This document shows positions 28,801 to 37,594 of a DNA stretch of 64,000 bases, in pieces (position 1 is the stretch's first letter; the number at the start of each line of letters is the position of its first letter). The stretch covers positions 18,281 through 82,280 of the forward strand of contig PDTL01000026.1 in the NCBI GenBank assembly GCA_002748835.1, given 5' to 3'. The position numbers and the translations under genes were made by a program. This DNA comes from Deltaproteobacteria bacterium. GTDB taxonomy: Bacteria; Desulfobacterota; Desulfobacteria; Desulfobacterales; GCA-2748835. The notes beneath the pieces are model-generated. The model was given only the letters and a program-made list of their open reading frames with translations. It searched no databases and had not been told where the DNA came from.

Positions 28801-29124
28801 CTCAATGGCGTTGATCAGTTCTCTAAGCTTGTCAAAACTGTTTAAGAGGGTGCTGATGATTTCAGGGCCCGGCACCAGCTCGCGGCTGCGAATCAGCCCG
28901 AGAATATTTTCAAGATGATGCGCAAGATCCTTTATGGTGGTCAAACCCATAAATCCGGCGCCGCCCTTGATGGAATGCGCGGCCCTGAACACATTGTTCA
29001 CAAGGTCTTCATCAATATTGGCGCCAGCACCTTCAATGGCAAGCAGATCGGTTTCGATATCTGCGAGGTGCTCCAAGGATTCGTCCATGTACATGCGCAA
29101 GGTTTCGTCATCTTCAAAAATCAT
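25864..29124 (-). CDS. cheA: hybrid chemotaxis histidine kinase CheA with two CheW-like regions and a C-terminal receiver
   Basis: 1086 residues. AGGAGG six bases upstream selects ATG 29124; an in-frame ATG at 29187 lacks a site. An Hpt domain carries His50 (AAHSIKGGAGFMG). A long linker with Pro/Asp-rich stretches follows, then dimerisation and HATPase domains (HLVRNAVDHGIE, GKGLNGD, GFSTAKEISDVSGRGVGMDV). Next come a CheW-like regulatory domain, a second CheW-like domain (HFAALLNLVERIERI...GGSLPLIDL) and a receiver domain with Asp1017 (TDLEMPRMDG). Fused kinases of this kind (FrzE-like) serve non-classical pathways such as gliding or pilus control. No cheY or receptor lies nearby. Confidence 0.93.
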   Translation of the reverse strand: MIFEDDETLRMYMDESLEHLADIETDLLAIEGAGANIDEDLVNNVFRAAHSIKGGAGFMGLTTIKDLAHHLENILGLIRSRELVPGPEIISTLLNSFDKLRELINAIETSNDIDIAAYVTSLEALTVPSESDKESVSTHVDVIHPPTGTVFSVKQFDLQQAVKQGKFVYIIEYDLIADIHQKNKTPLDVIAVLLSSGIIIDARVDLEAVGTLETPDPVNIPFLVVFASIIEPDMAHALVELDEKQIFQIDTARYDIPSLEAIEEATKDEIPESDTTLSVEATKDMPPDVTDIPDPILPDPEPDLPPVAETGVTAAPSAPLSQANAANPAPQKNKADWMEAAVLQDSRPSKNQQTSLRVNVNLLDTLMNLAGELVLSRNQLLQSLTSNNTRTLETASQRIDMITSELQEAVMYTRMQPISNIFNKFTRVVRDLARNLGKQVDLSMQGKEVELDKTIIESISDPLTHLVRNAVDHGIEPPHVRKAMGKDPIGQIRLRAFHQAGQVNIEITDDGKGLNGDELMQSALSKGLITEKEARHLSEQDKIGLIFLPGFSTAKEISDVSGRGVGMDVVKTNLDNLGGIVELDSKVGSGTTIHIKLPLTLAIIPSQIINVGQERFAIPQVNLNELLRIPAAQVKDKIEKVGGAEVVRLRGNLLPLLNLSEVLGIERTFVHPETGDILPDRRTRIADRRSKNDADPVPSDDVTANQNERSLHDRRYHASSAINIAVVSAGTFRYGLVVDDLNDSEEIVVKPLGRHLKDCKGYAGATIMGDGKVALILDVANLAQMAQLTTVESAESKLRKAREAREIEDARKDRASLLLFRVAENEHFAALLNLVERIERINSADIETLGGRKVVQYRGGSLPLIDLSEVTNVKPLPEKDQRDVIVFTVAGREIGLIVTPPVDAVEVALEIDDSTLRQTGIMGSLIVGDHTTLMVDIFDVVRTVHPDWFTAETQADQDNGETKEYTILFAEDSAFFRNQVKGFLEEEGFAVIPAADGQEALEILEEQPEAIDIVVTDLEMPRMDGFQLTNKIKSNPKFNHLSVIALTSLAGQEDIDRGQRVGIDDYQIKLDREKLVESTKRYLGII

Positions 29125-29223
29125 GGGAGGCCTCCTAAGAAATGCGCATCCAAATGCGTCAGGGTGAAATCCGCTGAGTGAAAGCATGCAAAAAGAATGA
29201 GTTGCGGGAACTAAAACATACCT

Positions 29224-29252
29224 ATCTTATCAAAGGATTTGGTGAAAGTCAA
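29224..29252 (-). promoter_or_regulatory. candidate cheA operon promoter
   Basis: On the minus strand, TTGACT (29252-29247), a 17-base spacer and TAAGAT (29229-29224), about 100 bases before the cheA start. No other strong match was seen in the gap 29125-29345. Confidence 0.5.
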
Positions 29253-29345
29253 ATATAGCTTGCGGTTTCAGACAAAATTTGGCGGATAGTCCGGGCCGTG
29301 CCGGCGTTCTGTCGAAAAAGGGGCGAAATTGCCGAGCTTATCCCG

Positions 29346-30569
29346 TCAACTGCCGGCAGCAGCTGTGCGGATGAGGTCGTTTTCAGATACCGGCGAATGA
29401 AACCTTATCCGTGCAAACGTGTTGGGCTGAGCTGCTTCAACCGGGGTTCCGTCATCCGAGAGGAGTTGCTCGACCCGGTCGGTGCGGGATGGCCCGTCAA
29501 CGCCGAGGATGTTGACCGCCATGCCAGGAGAGATTTTGTTGCGCACCTGGACCCGGGCCTGGTTGTCTGCGAGGGGGGTGATCACTTTTCCGAGAAAGGT
29601 CAGCACAGAATTGGGTTTTTTGTTTTCGATATTGGCGTCAACAGCCTCTGTTTCGTTGTAGTAGAAGCCCGTACTGTAAAGTCGGTGCTGCACATGGCTG
29701 AGTTCTTCGATCCAGGCGGGATCGGTCTGATACGTGTCTGGGGCCGCCTGGTAACGGTCAAGGGCTTCTCTGTAAACTTTGACGGCGGAAGCCAGGTAAT
29801 TGATCCCTTTCATCCGCCCTTCGATTTTCAGGGCGCGAACCCCTGTACGAACCAGCTCCGGGATATGGGCAATCATGCAGATGTCACGGGTGTTGAACAG
29901 GTAAAGACCTCGGTTATCTTCGGTGACAGGTATATATTCTCCGGGCCGCTGCGATTCCACTAGGTAGTATTGCCAGCGGCAGGGATGGGCGCACATGCCG
30001 CGGTTTCCGTCGCGGCCGGCCATGAAGCTGCTGAGCAGGCAGCGACCCGAATAGGCCATGCACGCGGCGCCATGGACAAACACTTCCACGTCAATATCCG
30101 ACTGACGGACACAGTCGGTAATTTCGGCTAGTGATAACTCCCGGGCCGCATTGATGCGTGAAATCCCGGCGTTCTGCCAGAACTGGATGGCCCGCCTGTT
30201 TGTGGTATTGGCTTGGGTGCTCAGGTGGAGGGGGATGTGGGGGGCAATGCGCTGTGCCTCCAGAATGATGCCGGGATCCGCGACAATCAGCGCATCGGGA
30301 CCGATGTCGGCCAGTGCGGCAAGATAATCTGAAATGCCCGCGAGATCTGATTCCCGCGCGTAAATATTGCAGGCCACATAGACAAAAACGCCTCGATCAT
30401 GTGCATAGGAAACGGCGGTTTCGATCTGGTCAAGGCTGAAATTGCCGGAATAATTTCGCAGGGAGAAATCGGTTCCTCCGAGGTAGACAGCATCCGCACC
30501 GTAATGGACAGCAATCTGGAGTTTTTCCATATTGCCGGCAGGCGCCAGCAGTTCGGGGCGTTTATGCAT
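29346..30569 (-). CDS. U32 family protein, probable tRNA/rRNA hydroxylation protein (TrhP/RlhA-like)
   Basis: 407 residues. The peptidase-U32 signature is present (EVFVHGAACMAYSGRCLLSS, then GNRGMCAHPCRW), with Cys residues fitting the iron-sulfur cluster proposed for the family. The N-terminus is a TIM-barrel (PELLAPAGNMEKLQIAVHYGAD). Although named peptidases, characterised relatives make 5-hydroxyuridine in tRNA or 5-hydroxycytidine in 23S rRNA using prephenate; which one applies here is not decidable. The ribosome site is weak. Confidence 0.85.
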   Translation of the reverse strand: MHKRPELLAPAGNMEKLQIAVHYGADAVYLGGTDFSLRNYSGNFSLDQIETAVSYAHDRGVFVYVACNIYARESDLAGISDYLAALADIGPDALIVADPGIILEAQRIAPHIPLHLSTQANTTNRRAIQFWQNAGISRINAARELSLAEITDCVRQSDIDVEVFVHGAACMAYSGRCLLSSFMAGRDGNRGMCAHPCRWQYYLVESQRPGEYIPVTEDNRGLYLFNTRDICMIAHIPELVRTGVRALKIEGRMKGINYLASAVKVYREALDRYQAAPDTYQTDPAWIEELSHVQHRLYSTGFYYNETEAVDANIENKKPNSVLTFLGKVITPLADNQARVQVRNKISPGMAVNILGVDGPSRTDRVEQLLSDDGTPVEAAQPNTFARIRFHSPVSENDLIRTAAAGS

Positions 30570-30587
30570 TATCTATACTTTCAGCAG

Positions 30588-30662
30588 TGGTGCCCCCGGC
30601 AGGAATCGAACCTGCGCACAAGGATTAGGAATCCTATGCTCTATCCACTGAGCTACGGGGGC
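30588..30662 (-). tRNA. tRNA-Arg (anticodon CCT)
   Basis: A cloverleaf on the minus strand. Acceptor GCCCCCG/CGGGGGC, anticodon loop TTCCTAA between TAGGA and TCCTT, T loop TTCGATT, discriminator A and an encoded CCA (30588-30590). It lies just upstream of the U32 gene on the same strand. Confidence 0.95.
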
Positions 30663-30898
30663 AAGAATACGGGAGTTACTTAACAGAGACCCTGAAAAAA
30701 AACAAGTGGGAATCGATTCCGGGTCAGTGCGGAAAGGTATTTTCAGGTTGTTTTTGGTTGCTGTTTGATGGTACATAGCTTAGATACAAAACAAAACACA
30801 GGCCAGGCGTTTGCGCGCTGGATCGGATATGAACAGGGGGAATATCTGCTAGACAGGTAACCGATTTTCATAATGGCTGGAACCGCCAGGGAGAAGCG

Positions 30899-31144
30899 AT
30901 GAAGTTAGCAAAGGAAAGTCGACGGATCGTTGTAAAAACCACCGATGGATCGACCATCACCGGAAATGTGAATCTGAACAGCGAAACTCGGCGGATTGAC
31001 CGGGTAAGTGATCTGCTGACAAAGGGGCAGTCTCCGTTTCTGGTCATGTACGAAGCCATGTTTGAAGGGCGACTGAATCCGTATATGATCGTAAACAAGA
31101 TGCAGATCGTCTGGGTCACCTCGGATGAAGTATTTGACGATTGA
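30899..31144 (+). CDS. small conserved protein (DUF6812-like)
   Basis: 81 residues, MKLAKESRRIVVKTTDGSTI..., a compact mostly beta protein with a VKTTDGSTITGNVNLN strand pair and a C-terminal VNKMQIVWVTSDE. It resembles small proteins annotated DUF6812, from memory; function unknown. GGGAGAAG precedes the ATG, and a strong terminator follows at 31200, so it is a single-gene unit. Confidence 0.7.
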   Translation: MKLAKESRRIVVKTTDGSTITGNVNLNSETRRIDRVSDLLTKGQSPFLVMYEAMFEGRLNPYMIVNKMQIVWVTSDEVFDD

Positions 31145-31199
31145 TCTGAAGTGGGGCCGCGGGCTGGCCTGCGCCGTTTAGCCGTGTAATCAAGGCAGG

Positions 31200-31235
31200 G
31201 GCAGGGTGACGCATGTGCGTCGCCCTGCCTTTTTA
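31200..31235 (+). terminator. strong intrinsic terminator
   Basis: GGCAGGGTGACGCA (31200-31213) pairs with TGCGTCGCCCTGCC (31216-31229) with one G-T wobble, followed by TTTTT. The T run contains the stop codon of the convergent transglycosylase gene. Confidence 0.85.
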
Positions 31236-33071
31236 TTTGATATGGAGTTCCTGGCCGGGATAAATCGTGCTCGATTTGGACAGGTTGTTAAGTCTGAGCA
31301 GGCGTTTGAGGGGGATGTTGTGTGCTTTTGCAATGGAATACGGACTGTCTCCCTGTCTGACCGTATAGCGGGTATGGGCGTCGATGTCTGCCGAGGGGAT
31401 ACGGAGCTTCTGGCCAACGCGCAGGGCGGAGCTGCGCAGACTGTTGAGTTCCTGTATCCGCCTGACGGTTGTATGGTACTGCTTGGCGAGCTGCCAGAGG
31501 GAATCTCCTTTGCGTACCGTATGGGTTTTGGGGTTTTGTCTCGGGGGGATGGGGTGTGCCGTGTGGGCCGCTGTGCGTCCGGGTATTTTCAGCAGCTGAC
31601 CGGCGACGATCAGGTTGCGCCGGGTAATGTTGTTGGCGCGTGCCAGCGAGGCGGCGCTGACGCGGTACTTCCGGGCAATGGTCGAGAGGGCTTCACCGGA
31701 TCTGACCCGATGGTAGCGAAAGGATTTTTGTGGTGGCCGGGAGGTTGGAATCGCGGCAATGACCTGTTCCAGGGTGGCTTTGGTGCCAGTGGGAACGCGG
31801 AGCCGGTATTCCGCGTCCGGAAGAATATCATAGCGTAATTCCGGGTTCAGGTTCTTGAGGGTGCGCAGGTCCGTGTGCAGCGCAGACGCAATACCGTTGA
31901 GGTGCACCTGTCTGTTTACAGTGACGTTGTCAAAGGACCAGGGTGTGTCTGGCTGAATTTCGGAAAAACCGTATGCACCAAGATCGGAGACAATGTGAAG
32001 GGTGGCGATGAACTTCGGGACATACTGGGCGGTTTCCCGTGGCAGACGGGAATAGAGGTCCCAGAATCCGTCTAAGTAATTGATGTTCTGGGAACGGATG
32101 ATACGGAGAACGCGATTTTCGCCGCAATTATAGGCTGCCAGCGCCGTAAACCAGTCCCCAAAAATTTGGTGGAGTTCTTTCAGGTAGGCGATAGCGGCGC
32201 GTGTGGCCTTCTCGGGATCCAGACGTTCGTCAACCAGCAGATCCCGCTTGAGTCCGTATTTATAGCCGGTGGACGGAATAAACTGCCAGATTCCGAGGGC
32301 CCGTGCCTTGGAAAGTGCCGTTGTTTTGAATCCGCTTTCGATCAGGGGCAGCCACGCGAGTTCTTCAGGCAGGCCGGCTGCCTTGAGTTCCTTTAATATA
32401 TAGGGACGAAATTGCCCGGACCGTTTGAGAGACTGCGCAAAAAAAGATCGCTTCGGTCCGGTGAACCGCTTGATTTCCGCTTTTACAAACGCGTTCATCA
32501 CCCGTGGAATTGGGGTATGCGTGCCGTTCGCGCCCAGGTTGCGGGAGGCATAGATCTCCATGATTCGTTTTGAAATCATGAAGCGCAGATCCTCTTTTTG
32601 CTGGGAAATGGCTTCCGAATTTTTTCCTGTGGTTTTCAGGAGGGCCGCATAGGCCTGGTCAAGAACCTGAAGCGCACTGTCCACATCACCGTTTTGCCAG
32701 TAGGTCTGGGAGATCTGGCAGAGGTCAATGGCCTGGTCGCAGAGGGCCTGAAGGTCGTCGATGGATGGTTCAGGTTCGGGTGCAGGATCCTTTACCGGTT
32801 CAGGTTCAGAATGAGCGGCAGTCGGGGGAATGGGGGCTGCCGGTTGAAGATAATCTGGTCGCTCAGTCGGCATGGGTGCGTCGAGCGGTGCTTCAGCAGA
32901 CGTCGGCGAGGACGGAGCCGTTGTCGGCGGTTGAAGGAGGCGTGTGATGGGCAGGCAGCCAGTGAGGATGATAAAGAAAAATATGGCGGATGGCAGCAAG
33001 CACTGCCATAGGGGCGTCGATTGATTCGGATGTGCGGGTAAACGGTATAAATAGATACGGGTAATACGCAT
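31233..33071 (-). CDS. MltD-like lytic transglycosylase lipoprotein with three LysM domains
   Basis: 612 residues. The signal ends in a lipobox (IILTGC, Cys39), followed by a long Pro/Glu-rich spacer. An SLT domain carries the catalytic Glu in LPLIESGFKTTALSKARALG, with GIWQFIPSTG and AAYNCGE. Three LysM repeats close the protein (FRYHRVRSGEALSTIA, KTHTVRKGDSLWQLA, TRYTVRQGDSPYSIA). It cleaves peptidoglycan to 1,6-anhydro products at the outer membrane face. The ribosome site is weak and the start could lie slightly downstream. Confidence 0.92.
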   Translation of the reverse strand: MRITRIYLYRLPAHPNQSTPLWQCLLPSAIFFFIILTGCLPITRLLQPPTTAPSSPTSAEAPLDAPMPTERPDYLQPAAPIPPTAAHSEPEPVKDPAPEPEPSIDDLQALCDQAIDLCQISQTYWQNGDVDSALQVLDQAYAALLKTTGKNSEAISQQKEDLRFMISKRIMEIYASRNLGANGTHTPIPRVMNAFVKAEIKRFTGPKRSFFAQSLKRSGQFRPYILKELKAAGLPEELAWLPLIESGFKTTALSKARALGIWQFIPSTGYKYGLKRDLLVDERLDPEKATRAAIAYLKELHQIFGDWFTALAAYNCGENRVLRIIRSQNINYLDGFWDLYSRLPRETAQYVPKFIATLHIVSDLGAYGFSEIQPDTPWSFDNVTVNRQVHLNGIASALHTDLRTLKNLNPELRYDILPDAEYRLRVPTGTKATLEQVIAAIPTSRPPQKSFRYHRVRSGEALSTIARKYRVSAASLARANNITRRNLIVAGQLLKIPGRTAAHTAHPIPPRQNPKTHTVRKGDSLWQLAKQYHTTVRRIQELNSLRSSALRVGQKLRIPSADIDAHTRYTVRQGDSPYSIAKAHNIPLKRLLRLNNLSKSSTIYPGQELHIK

Positions 33072-33314
33072 GTCGATCTCTGGTGTCTTTGATTGAAAAG
33101 TTAATAAAGCTAATAAATTTAGATAGATGCGCTCTTATCCTTCGCTGTTTAAAGATGAGAGTATGCTTGCGTTGCAGGATCTGTCAAGTGTTTCTTGAGG
33201 CTGGATTTGCAGGGACGCATGAAAAAAAATGACGTGCGGTAAAAAAATGCTTGTAATGGAAGATGAATCGGGGTATACAGCAGTCTCGTTTGAGGGCGCG
33301 ACGTCAAATATATG

Positions 33315-33343
33315 TTGACAATGTGCTTTTTTTTTGATGTTAT
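33315..33343 (+). promoter_or_regulatory. promoter of the tRNA-tuf operon
   Basis: TTGACA (33315-33320), a 17-base spacer holding a T11 run, and TGTTAT (33338-33343), 12 bases before tRNA-Thr. The gap 33072-33314 otherwise holds nothing I can identify. Confidence 0.7.
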
Positions 33344-33354
33344 TTAAAAATTAT

Positions 33355-33430
33355 GCCAACGTAGCTCAGCTGGTAGAGCCACTGATTTGTAATCAGTTTG
33401 TCGGGGGTTCGAATCCCTTCGTTGGCTCCA
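33355..33430 (+). tRNA. tRNA-Thr (anticodon TGT)
   Basis: GCCAACG/CGTTGGC acceptor, anticodon loop TTTGTAA between ACTGA and TCAGT, encoded CCA. First of four tRNAs ahead of tuf, in the order found in the E. coli thrU-tyrU-glyT-thrT-tufB operon. Confidence 0.96.
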
Positions 33431-33447
33431 TTAGCAAAAAAAAATGC

Positions 33448-33532
<85 letters not shown>

Positions 33533-33601
33533 GTCATAAGGCGCTGCATGTAGGAGGCAACTGCCGACGCGACTACATGTTAGGCTGTGTATATTGGCGA
33601 T

Positions 33602-33677
33602 GCGGGAGTAGCTCAGTTGGCAGAGCTTCAGCCTTCCAAGCTGAAAGTCGCGAGTTCGAACCTCGTCTCCCGCTCCA
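33602..33677 (+). tRNA. tRNA-Gly (anticodon TCC)
   Basis: GCGGGAG/CTCCCGC acceptor, anticodon loop CTTCCAA between TCAGC and GCTGA, encoded CCA. Confidence 0.96.
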
Positions 33678-33731
33678 GTGAATGCTGATTGTGCGAATCG
33701 CGGATCAAGCAGCGCACGAAATGACCCCTAC

Positions 33732-33808
33732 GCCCACGTAGCTCAGTCGGTAGAGCGCATCCTTGGTAAGGATGAGGTTCATCAGTTCGATTCTGATCGT
33801 GGGCTCCA
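33732..33808 (+). tRNA. tRNA-Thr (anticodon GGT)
   Basis: GCCCACG/CGTGGGC acceptor, loop TTGGTAA between CATCC and GGATG, encoded CCA. The 110-base leader to tuf follows. Confidence 0.96.
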
Positions 33809-33918
33809 TTCATTTCGGAAATGAAGACGTGTTGGCAGCGCTGAAAAACGATTGACCGTGTCATTCGCAATTTTTTTTGAAACCGATCAAAAAACAATAA
33901 GGGTAGGAGGATGAGGAG

Positions 33919-35109
33919 ATGGCGAAAGAGAAGTTCGAACGAACGAAGCCGCATGTGAACGTTGGTACGATTGGGCATATCGACCACGGTAAAACCACGT
34001 TGACTGCTGCGATCACAAAGCAGAACGCTCTGAAGGGTCGCGGTGATTTCGTTGCGTTTGACAAGATTGACAAGGCACCGGAAGAACGTGAACGCGGCAT
34101 CACCATCTCAACCGCTCACGTCGAGTATGAAACTGACAATCGACATTACGCCCATGTGGATTGCCCTGGTCATGCTGACTACATTAAGAACATGATCACC
34201 GGCGCAGCCCAGATGGACGGTTCCATTCTGGTTGTGTCTGCTGATGACGGCCCCATGCCCCAGACGCGCGAACACATCCTTCTGGCCCGCCAGGTGGGTG
34301 TTCCCCGTATCGTTGTCTTTTTGAACAAGTGTGACATGGTCGATGATGAAGAGCTGATTGAGCTCGTTGAAATGGAGCTGCTCGAACTGCTGGAAAGCTA
34401 TGAATATCCGGGAGATACACCGATCATCCGCGGCAGCGCCTTAAAGGCCCTGGAATCTGATGATCCCGCGTCACCGGAAGCCCAGTGCATCTTTGAACTC
34501 ATGGATGCCTGCGACTCCTACATTCCGGAGCCGGTGCGCGACGTTGACAAGACCTTTTTGATGCCCATTGAAGACGTGTTCTCTATCTCCGGTCGGGGTA
34601 CCGTCGTTACCGGACGTGTCGAGCGCGGTGTCATCAAGGTGGGTGAAGAAGTTGAGATCGTCGGTATCCGCGAAACCGCCAAGACCGTATGCACCGGTGT
34701 CGAGATGTTTCGGAAGCTGCTGGATGAAGGTCAGGCCGGTGACAACGTCGGTCTTCTGCTCCGCGGTACCAAGCGTGATGAAGTTGAACGCGGCCAGGTC
34801 GTTGCCAAACCGGGCAGCATTACCCCGCACAAGAGCTTCAAAGCGGAAATCTATGTACTGAGTAAGGAAGAGGGGGGGCGTCATACGCCGTTCTTTACCG
34901 GTTATCGTCCCCAGTTTTTCTTCCGGACCACAGACGTTACTGGTGTTCTGAATCTGCCGGAAGGTGTGGAGATGATCATGCCGGGTGATAACGTCACCAT
35001 CACAGCTGAACTGATTGCACCGATTGCCATGGAAAAAGAGCTCCGGTTCGCTATCCGTGAAGGCGGCCGTACCGTCGGCGCCGGTGTTGTCGGTGAAATC
35101 ATCGAATAG
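33919..35109 (+). CDS. tuf: elongation factor Tu
   Basis: 396 residues. G1 GHIDHGKTT, the RERGITI switch, G3 DCPGHADY and G4 NKCD, then domains II and III ending [10 protein letters not shown]. It delivers aminoacyl-tRNA to the ribosome. AGGAGG lies upstream of the ATG. This is the only tuf in the window; the usual second copy near rpsG is absent. Confidence 0.98.
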   Translation: MAKEKFERTKPHVNVGTIGHIDHGKTTLTAAITKQNALKGRGDFVAFDKIDKAPEERERGITISTAHVEYETDNRHYAHVDCPGHADYIKNMITGAAQMDGSILVVSADDGPMPQTREHILLARQVGVPRIVVFLNKCDMVDDEELIELVEMELLELLESYEYPGDTPIIRGSALKALESDDPASPEAQCIFELMDACDSYIPEPVRDVDKTFLMPIEDVFSISGRGTVVTGRVERGVIKVGEEVEIVGIRETAKTVCTGVEMFRKLLDEGQAGDNVGLLLRGTKRDEVERGQVVAKPGSITPHKSFKAEIYVLSKEEGGRHTPFFTGYRPQFFFRTTDVTGVLNLPEGVEMIMPGDNVTITAELIAPIAMEKELRFAIREGGRTVGAGVVGEIIE

Positions 35110-35120
35110 GGAGGCGGCAA

Positions 35121-35270
35121 GTGAGGGTCAATATCACGCTTGCGTGCACAGCATGCAAGCGACGCAACTATACCACGACCAAAAACAAGCGGACCACGCC
35201 GGATAAGCTTGAATTTAAAAAGTATTGCCGGTTTTGCGGTAAGCATGTTGTTCACCGGGAAACCAAGTAG
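35121..35270 (+). CDS. rpmG: 50S ribosomal protein L33
   Basis: 49 residues from GTG 35121 (GGGAGG upstream). This is the zinc-binding form, with CTAC near the N-terminus and CRFC near the C-terminus. It sits between tuf and tRNA-Trp, as in many bacteria with the secE-nusG cluster. Confidence 0.95.
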   Translation: MRVNITLACTACKRRNYTTTKNKRTTPDKLEFKKYCRFCGKHVVHRETK

Positions 35271-35306
35271 GTCGTTGATCAGTTCATTGGCAGGAGTTGA
35301 CGACGT

Positions 35307-35383
35307 AGGCCAGTAGCTCCAATTGGCAGAGCGCCGGACTCCAAATCCGGATGTTGGGGGTTCGACTCCCTCCTGGCCTGCCA
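35307..35383 (+). tRNA. tRNA-Trp (anticodon CCA)
   Basis: AGGCCAG/CTGGCCT acceptor, anticodon loop CTCCAAA between CCGGA and TCCGG, discriminator G and encoded CCA. Placed between rpmG and secE. Confidence 0.96.
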
Positions 35384-35390
35384 CAGATAA

Positions 35391-35429
35391 TAAGTTGAGC
35401 CGATTGCGTTTTGCGGTCGGCTCAACTTT
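35391..35429 (+). promoter_or_regulatory. 13-bp perfect hairpin between tRNA-Trp and secE
   Basis: TAAGTTGAGCCGA (35391-35403) pairs perfectly with TCGGCTCAACTTA (35417-35429) around a 13-base loop. The T tract behind it is poor (TAGTTT), so it looks more like a processing stem or attenuator than a full terminator. Confidence 0.6.
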
Positions 35430-35450
35430 AGTTTAGCGATTGGGTAAACT

Positions 35451-35840
35451 ATGGCGCGAATGCAACGGAAAAAAACTGAGGCTGAAAAGAAACGCAAGAA
35501 GAAGGCGCCTCTATCTGACAGTAATGCTGCAGCATCAGATACATCCCATTCAGAGGCTGTCGTTTCGAACCCTGTGGCGCCGTCTGAAAAACGCAAACCG
35601 ATTCAGCCGTCGAGGCCTGCTGCATCCGCTACTACCTCGATTTTTGAAGGTGACGGAAAGATCGCGCAATGGGTTGAATTTCTGCGCGAAGTGAAGATCG
35701 AGCTGGGAAAGGTGGTCTGGCCCACTCGGAAACAGACGGTTGGATCAACGGTTGTGGTCATTATACTGGTGATGCTGCTGTCGGCTTTTTTAGGCGCGGT
35801 CGACGTGTGTCTGTCGTGGGCGATGCAGTTGTTCATCTAA
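35451..35840 (+). CDS. secE: preprotein translocase subunit SecE
   Basis: 129 residues. The conserved SecE core is at the end (FLREVKIELGKVVWPTRKQT, then one membrane helix). It is preceded by about 70 extra residues, basic and then Ser/Ala/Pro-rich, so it is longer than single-span SecE usually is. It stabilises SecY in the inner membrane. The extension has no hydrophobic segment, so it does not restore the three-helix E. coli form. Confidence 0.93.
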   Translation: MARMQRKKTEAEKKRKKKAPLSDSNAAASDTSHSEAVVSNPVAPSEKRKPIQPSRPAASATTSIFEGDGKIAQWVEFLREVKIELGKVVWPTRKQTVGSTVVVIILVMLLSAFLGAVDVCLSWAMQLFI

Positions 35841-35853
35841 CTAGGGGGCGGGC

Positions 35854-36384
35854 ATGTCACGAAAATGGTATGTGGTCCACGTCTATTCCGGTTTTGAATC
35901 CAAGGTGAAGATCAGTTTGGAAGATCGGATCCGTAACTCTCCGCATCCGGAAAAATTCGGTGAAGTACTGGTGCCGACCGAGCAGGTGGTCGAGTTGGTA
36001 AAAGGGAAGAAAAAAGAATCTTCCCGGAAGTTCTATCCGGGCTATATCCTGGTGAATCTGCATCTGGACGATGAGACCTGGCATATTGTGACCAATACCG
36101 CCAAGGTGACCGGATTTCTTGGGGGCGGAAACCGCCCGACACCCATAACGGAAGAAGAGGCGAACCGGATTCTCAACCGGATGGAAGAGGGGAAACAGAA
36201 ACCGCAGCCGAAATACTTTTTTGAGACCGGTGATGAAGTTCGCGTGATAGACGGCCCGTTCACCAATTTCAACGGAACTGTTGAAGAGGTGAGCCCGGAG
36301 AAAGGGAAAATCAAGGTACTGGTGAGTATCTTCGGCCGTCCCACACCTGTGGAGCTTGAGTTCGTTCAGGTTACTAAATTATAG
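35854..36384 (+). CDS. nusG: transcription termination/antitermination factor NusG
   Basis: 176 residues. An NGN domain ([33 protein letters not shown]) is followed by a KOW domain ([29 protein letters not shown]). It binds RNA polymerase and couples transcription to translation or Rho. It starts 13 bases after secE. Confidence 0.97.
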   Translation: MSRKWYVVHVYSGFESKVKISLEDRIRNSPHPEKFGEVLVPTEQVVELVKGKKKESSRKFYPGYILVNLHLDDETWHIVTNTAKVTGFLGGGNRPTPITEEEANRILNRMEEGKQKPQPKYFFETGDEVRVIDGPFTNFNGTVEEVSPEKGKIKVLVSIFGRPTPVELEFVQVTKL

Positions 36385-36409
36385 GATAAGGATCAGGAGC
36401 GTTAGACTG

Positions 36410-36832
36410 ATGGCAAAAAAAGTAATGGCAATGATAAAACTGCAGGTCGCAGCTGGTAAAGCGAATCCGTCGCCTCCGATTGGTCCGGCATTGGGTCAGC
36501 ACGGCGTGAACATCATGGATTTTTGCAAGGCGTTCAATGCCCGTACGCAGAATGACGCGGGTATGATCATTCCTGTTGTGATTACCGTTTATCAGGATCG
36601 TACGTTTACATTTGTTACCAAAACTCCGCCGGCAGCGGTTCTTTTGAAAAAAGCGGCCAAGATCGAATCAGGTGCTCATGATCCGAAGCGCGAAAAGGTC
36701 GGCAAGGTGACCCGTGCACAGGTTGAAGAGATTGCCGAACTGAAGAAACCGGACCTGAACTCGAACGATCTGGAAGCAGCTGTGAAGATCATCTCGGGAA
36801 CTGCCAGAAGCATGGGCATTGAGGTCGTTTAA
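36410..36832 (+). CDS. rplK: 50S ribosomal protein L11
   Basis: 140 residues from ATG 36410 ([20 protein letters not shown]), with AGGAG about 11 bases upstream. It keeps the proline-rich [13 protein letters not shown] segment and the C-terminal rRNA-binding domain ([10 protein letters not shown]). The longer frame from 36356 overlaps nusG and is rejected. Confidence 0.97.
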   Translation: MAKKVMAMIKLQVAAGKANPSPPIGPALGQHGVNIMDFCKAFNARTQNDAGMIIPVVITVYQDRTFTFVTKTPPAAVLLKKAAKIESGAHDPKREKVGKVTRAQVEEIAELKKPDLNSNDLEAAVKIISGTARSMGIEVV

Positions 36833-36856
36833 CATATAAGGAGCGAGTGGGTTAAA

Positions 36857-37561
36857 ATGCCGAAACGGGGGAAAAAGTATTTAGAGGCGCAGGGCCGGAT
36901 TGACCGGGAAAAGCGCTATGAGCTGGAAGAAGCCATTGATATGGTACTGTCGTCATCATTTGCTAAGTTTGATGAAACTGTCGATGTCGCGGTCCGCCTG
37001 GGTGTTGACCCGCGGCATGCGGATCAGATGGTTCGCGGTACGGTTGTGCTTCCCAACGGCTTGGGTAAAGAGGTCCGTGTCCTTGTGTTTGCAAAAGGCG
37101 AAAAAGAAAAAGAAGCGCAGGATGCTGGTGCTGAATTTGTGGGTAACGATGATTTGGTTGAAAAGATCAAGGGCGGCTGGTTTGATTTTGATAAGGCCAT
37201 TGCCACGCCCGATATGATGGGCACCGTTGGTAAAATCGGTAAAATGCTCGGTCCGCGTGGCCTCATGCCCAATGCGAAAACCGGTACGGTTACCTTTGAT
37301 GTGGCAAAAGCTGTCAATGAGTTGAAAGCGGGTAAGATCGATTTCCGTGTGGAAAAAAACGGAATCGTTCATGTGCCGGTCGGTAAGGTCTCCTTTGGTA
37401 CGCAGAAACTGGTTGAAAACATCAATGCCTTCCTTGAGACAGTTCAGAGATTGAAACCCTCGGCAAGTAAGGGGACGTACCTGAAAGGAATCGCCGTCTC
37501 TTCAACCATGGGCCCCGGACTTCGTGTCGATACGGCATTCGCTCGCTTATTGAAGAAATAG
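36857..37561 (+). CDS. rplA: 50S ribosomal protein L1
   Basis: 234 residues with the two-domain L1 fold. The signature [18 protein letters not shown] and the N-terminal [16 protein letters not shown] block are present. L1 forms the stalk at the E site and usually represses its own operon. Confidence 0.97.
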   Translation: MPKRGKKYLEAQGRIDREKRYELEEAIDMVLSSSFAKFDETVDVAVRLGVDPRHADQMVRGTVVLPNGLGKEVRVLVFAKGEKEKEAQDAGAEFVGNDDLVEKIKGGWFDFDKAIATPDMMGTVGKIGKMLGPRGLMPNAKTGTVTFDVAKAVNELKAGKIDFRVEKNGIVHVPVGKVSFGTQKLVENINAFLETVQRLKPSASKGTYLKGIAVSSTMGPGLRVDTAFARLLKK

Positions 37562-37594
37562 ACGGATAGCCGATTCTTATTACAAACTGTATTT

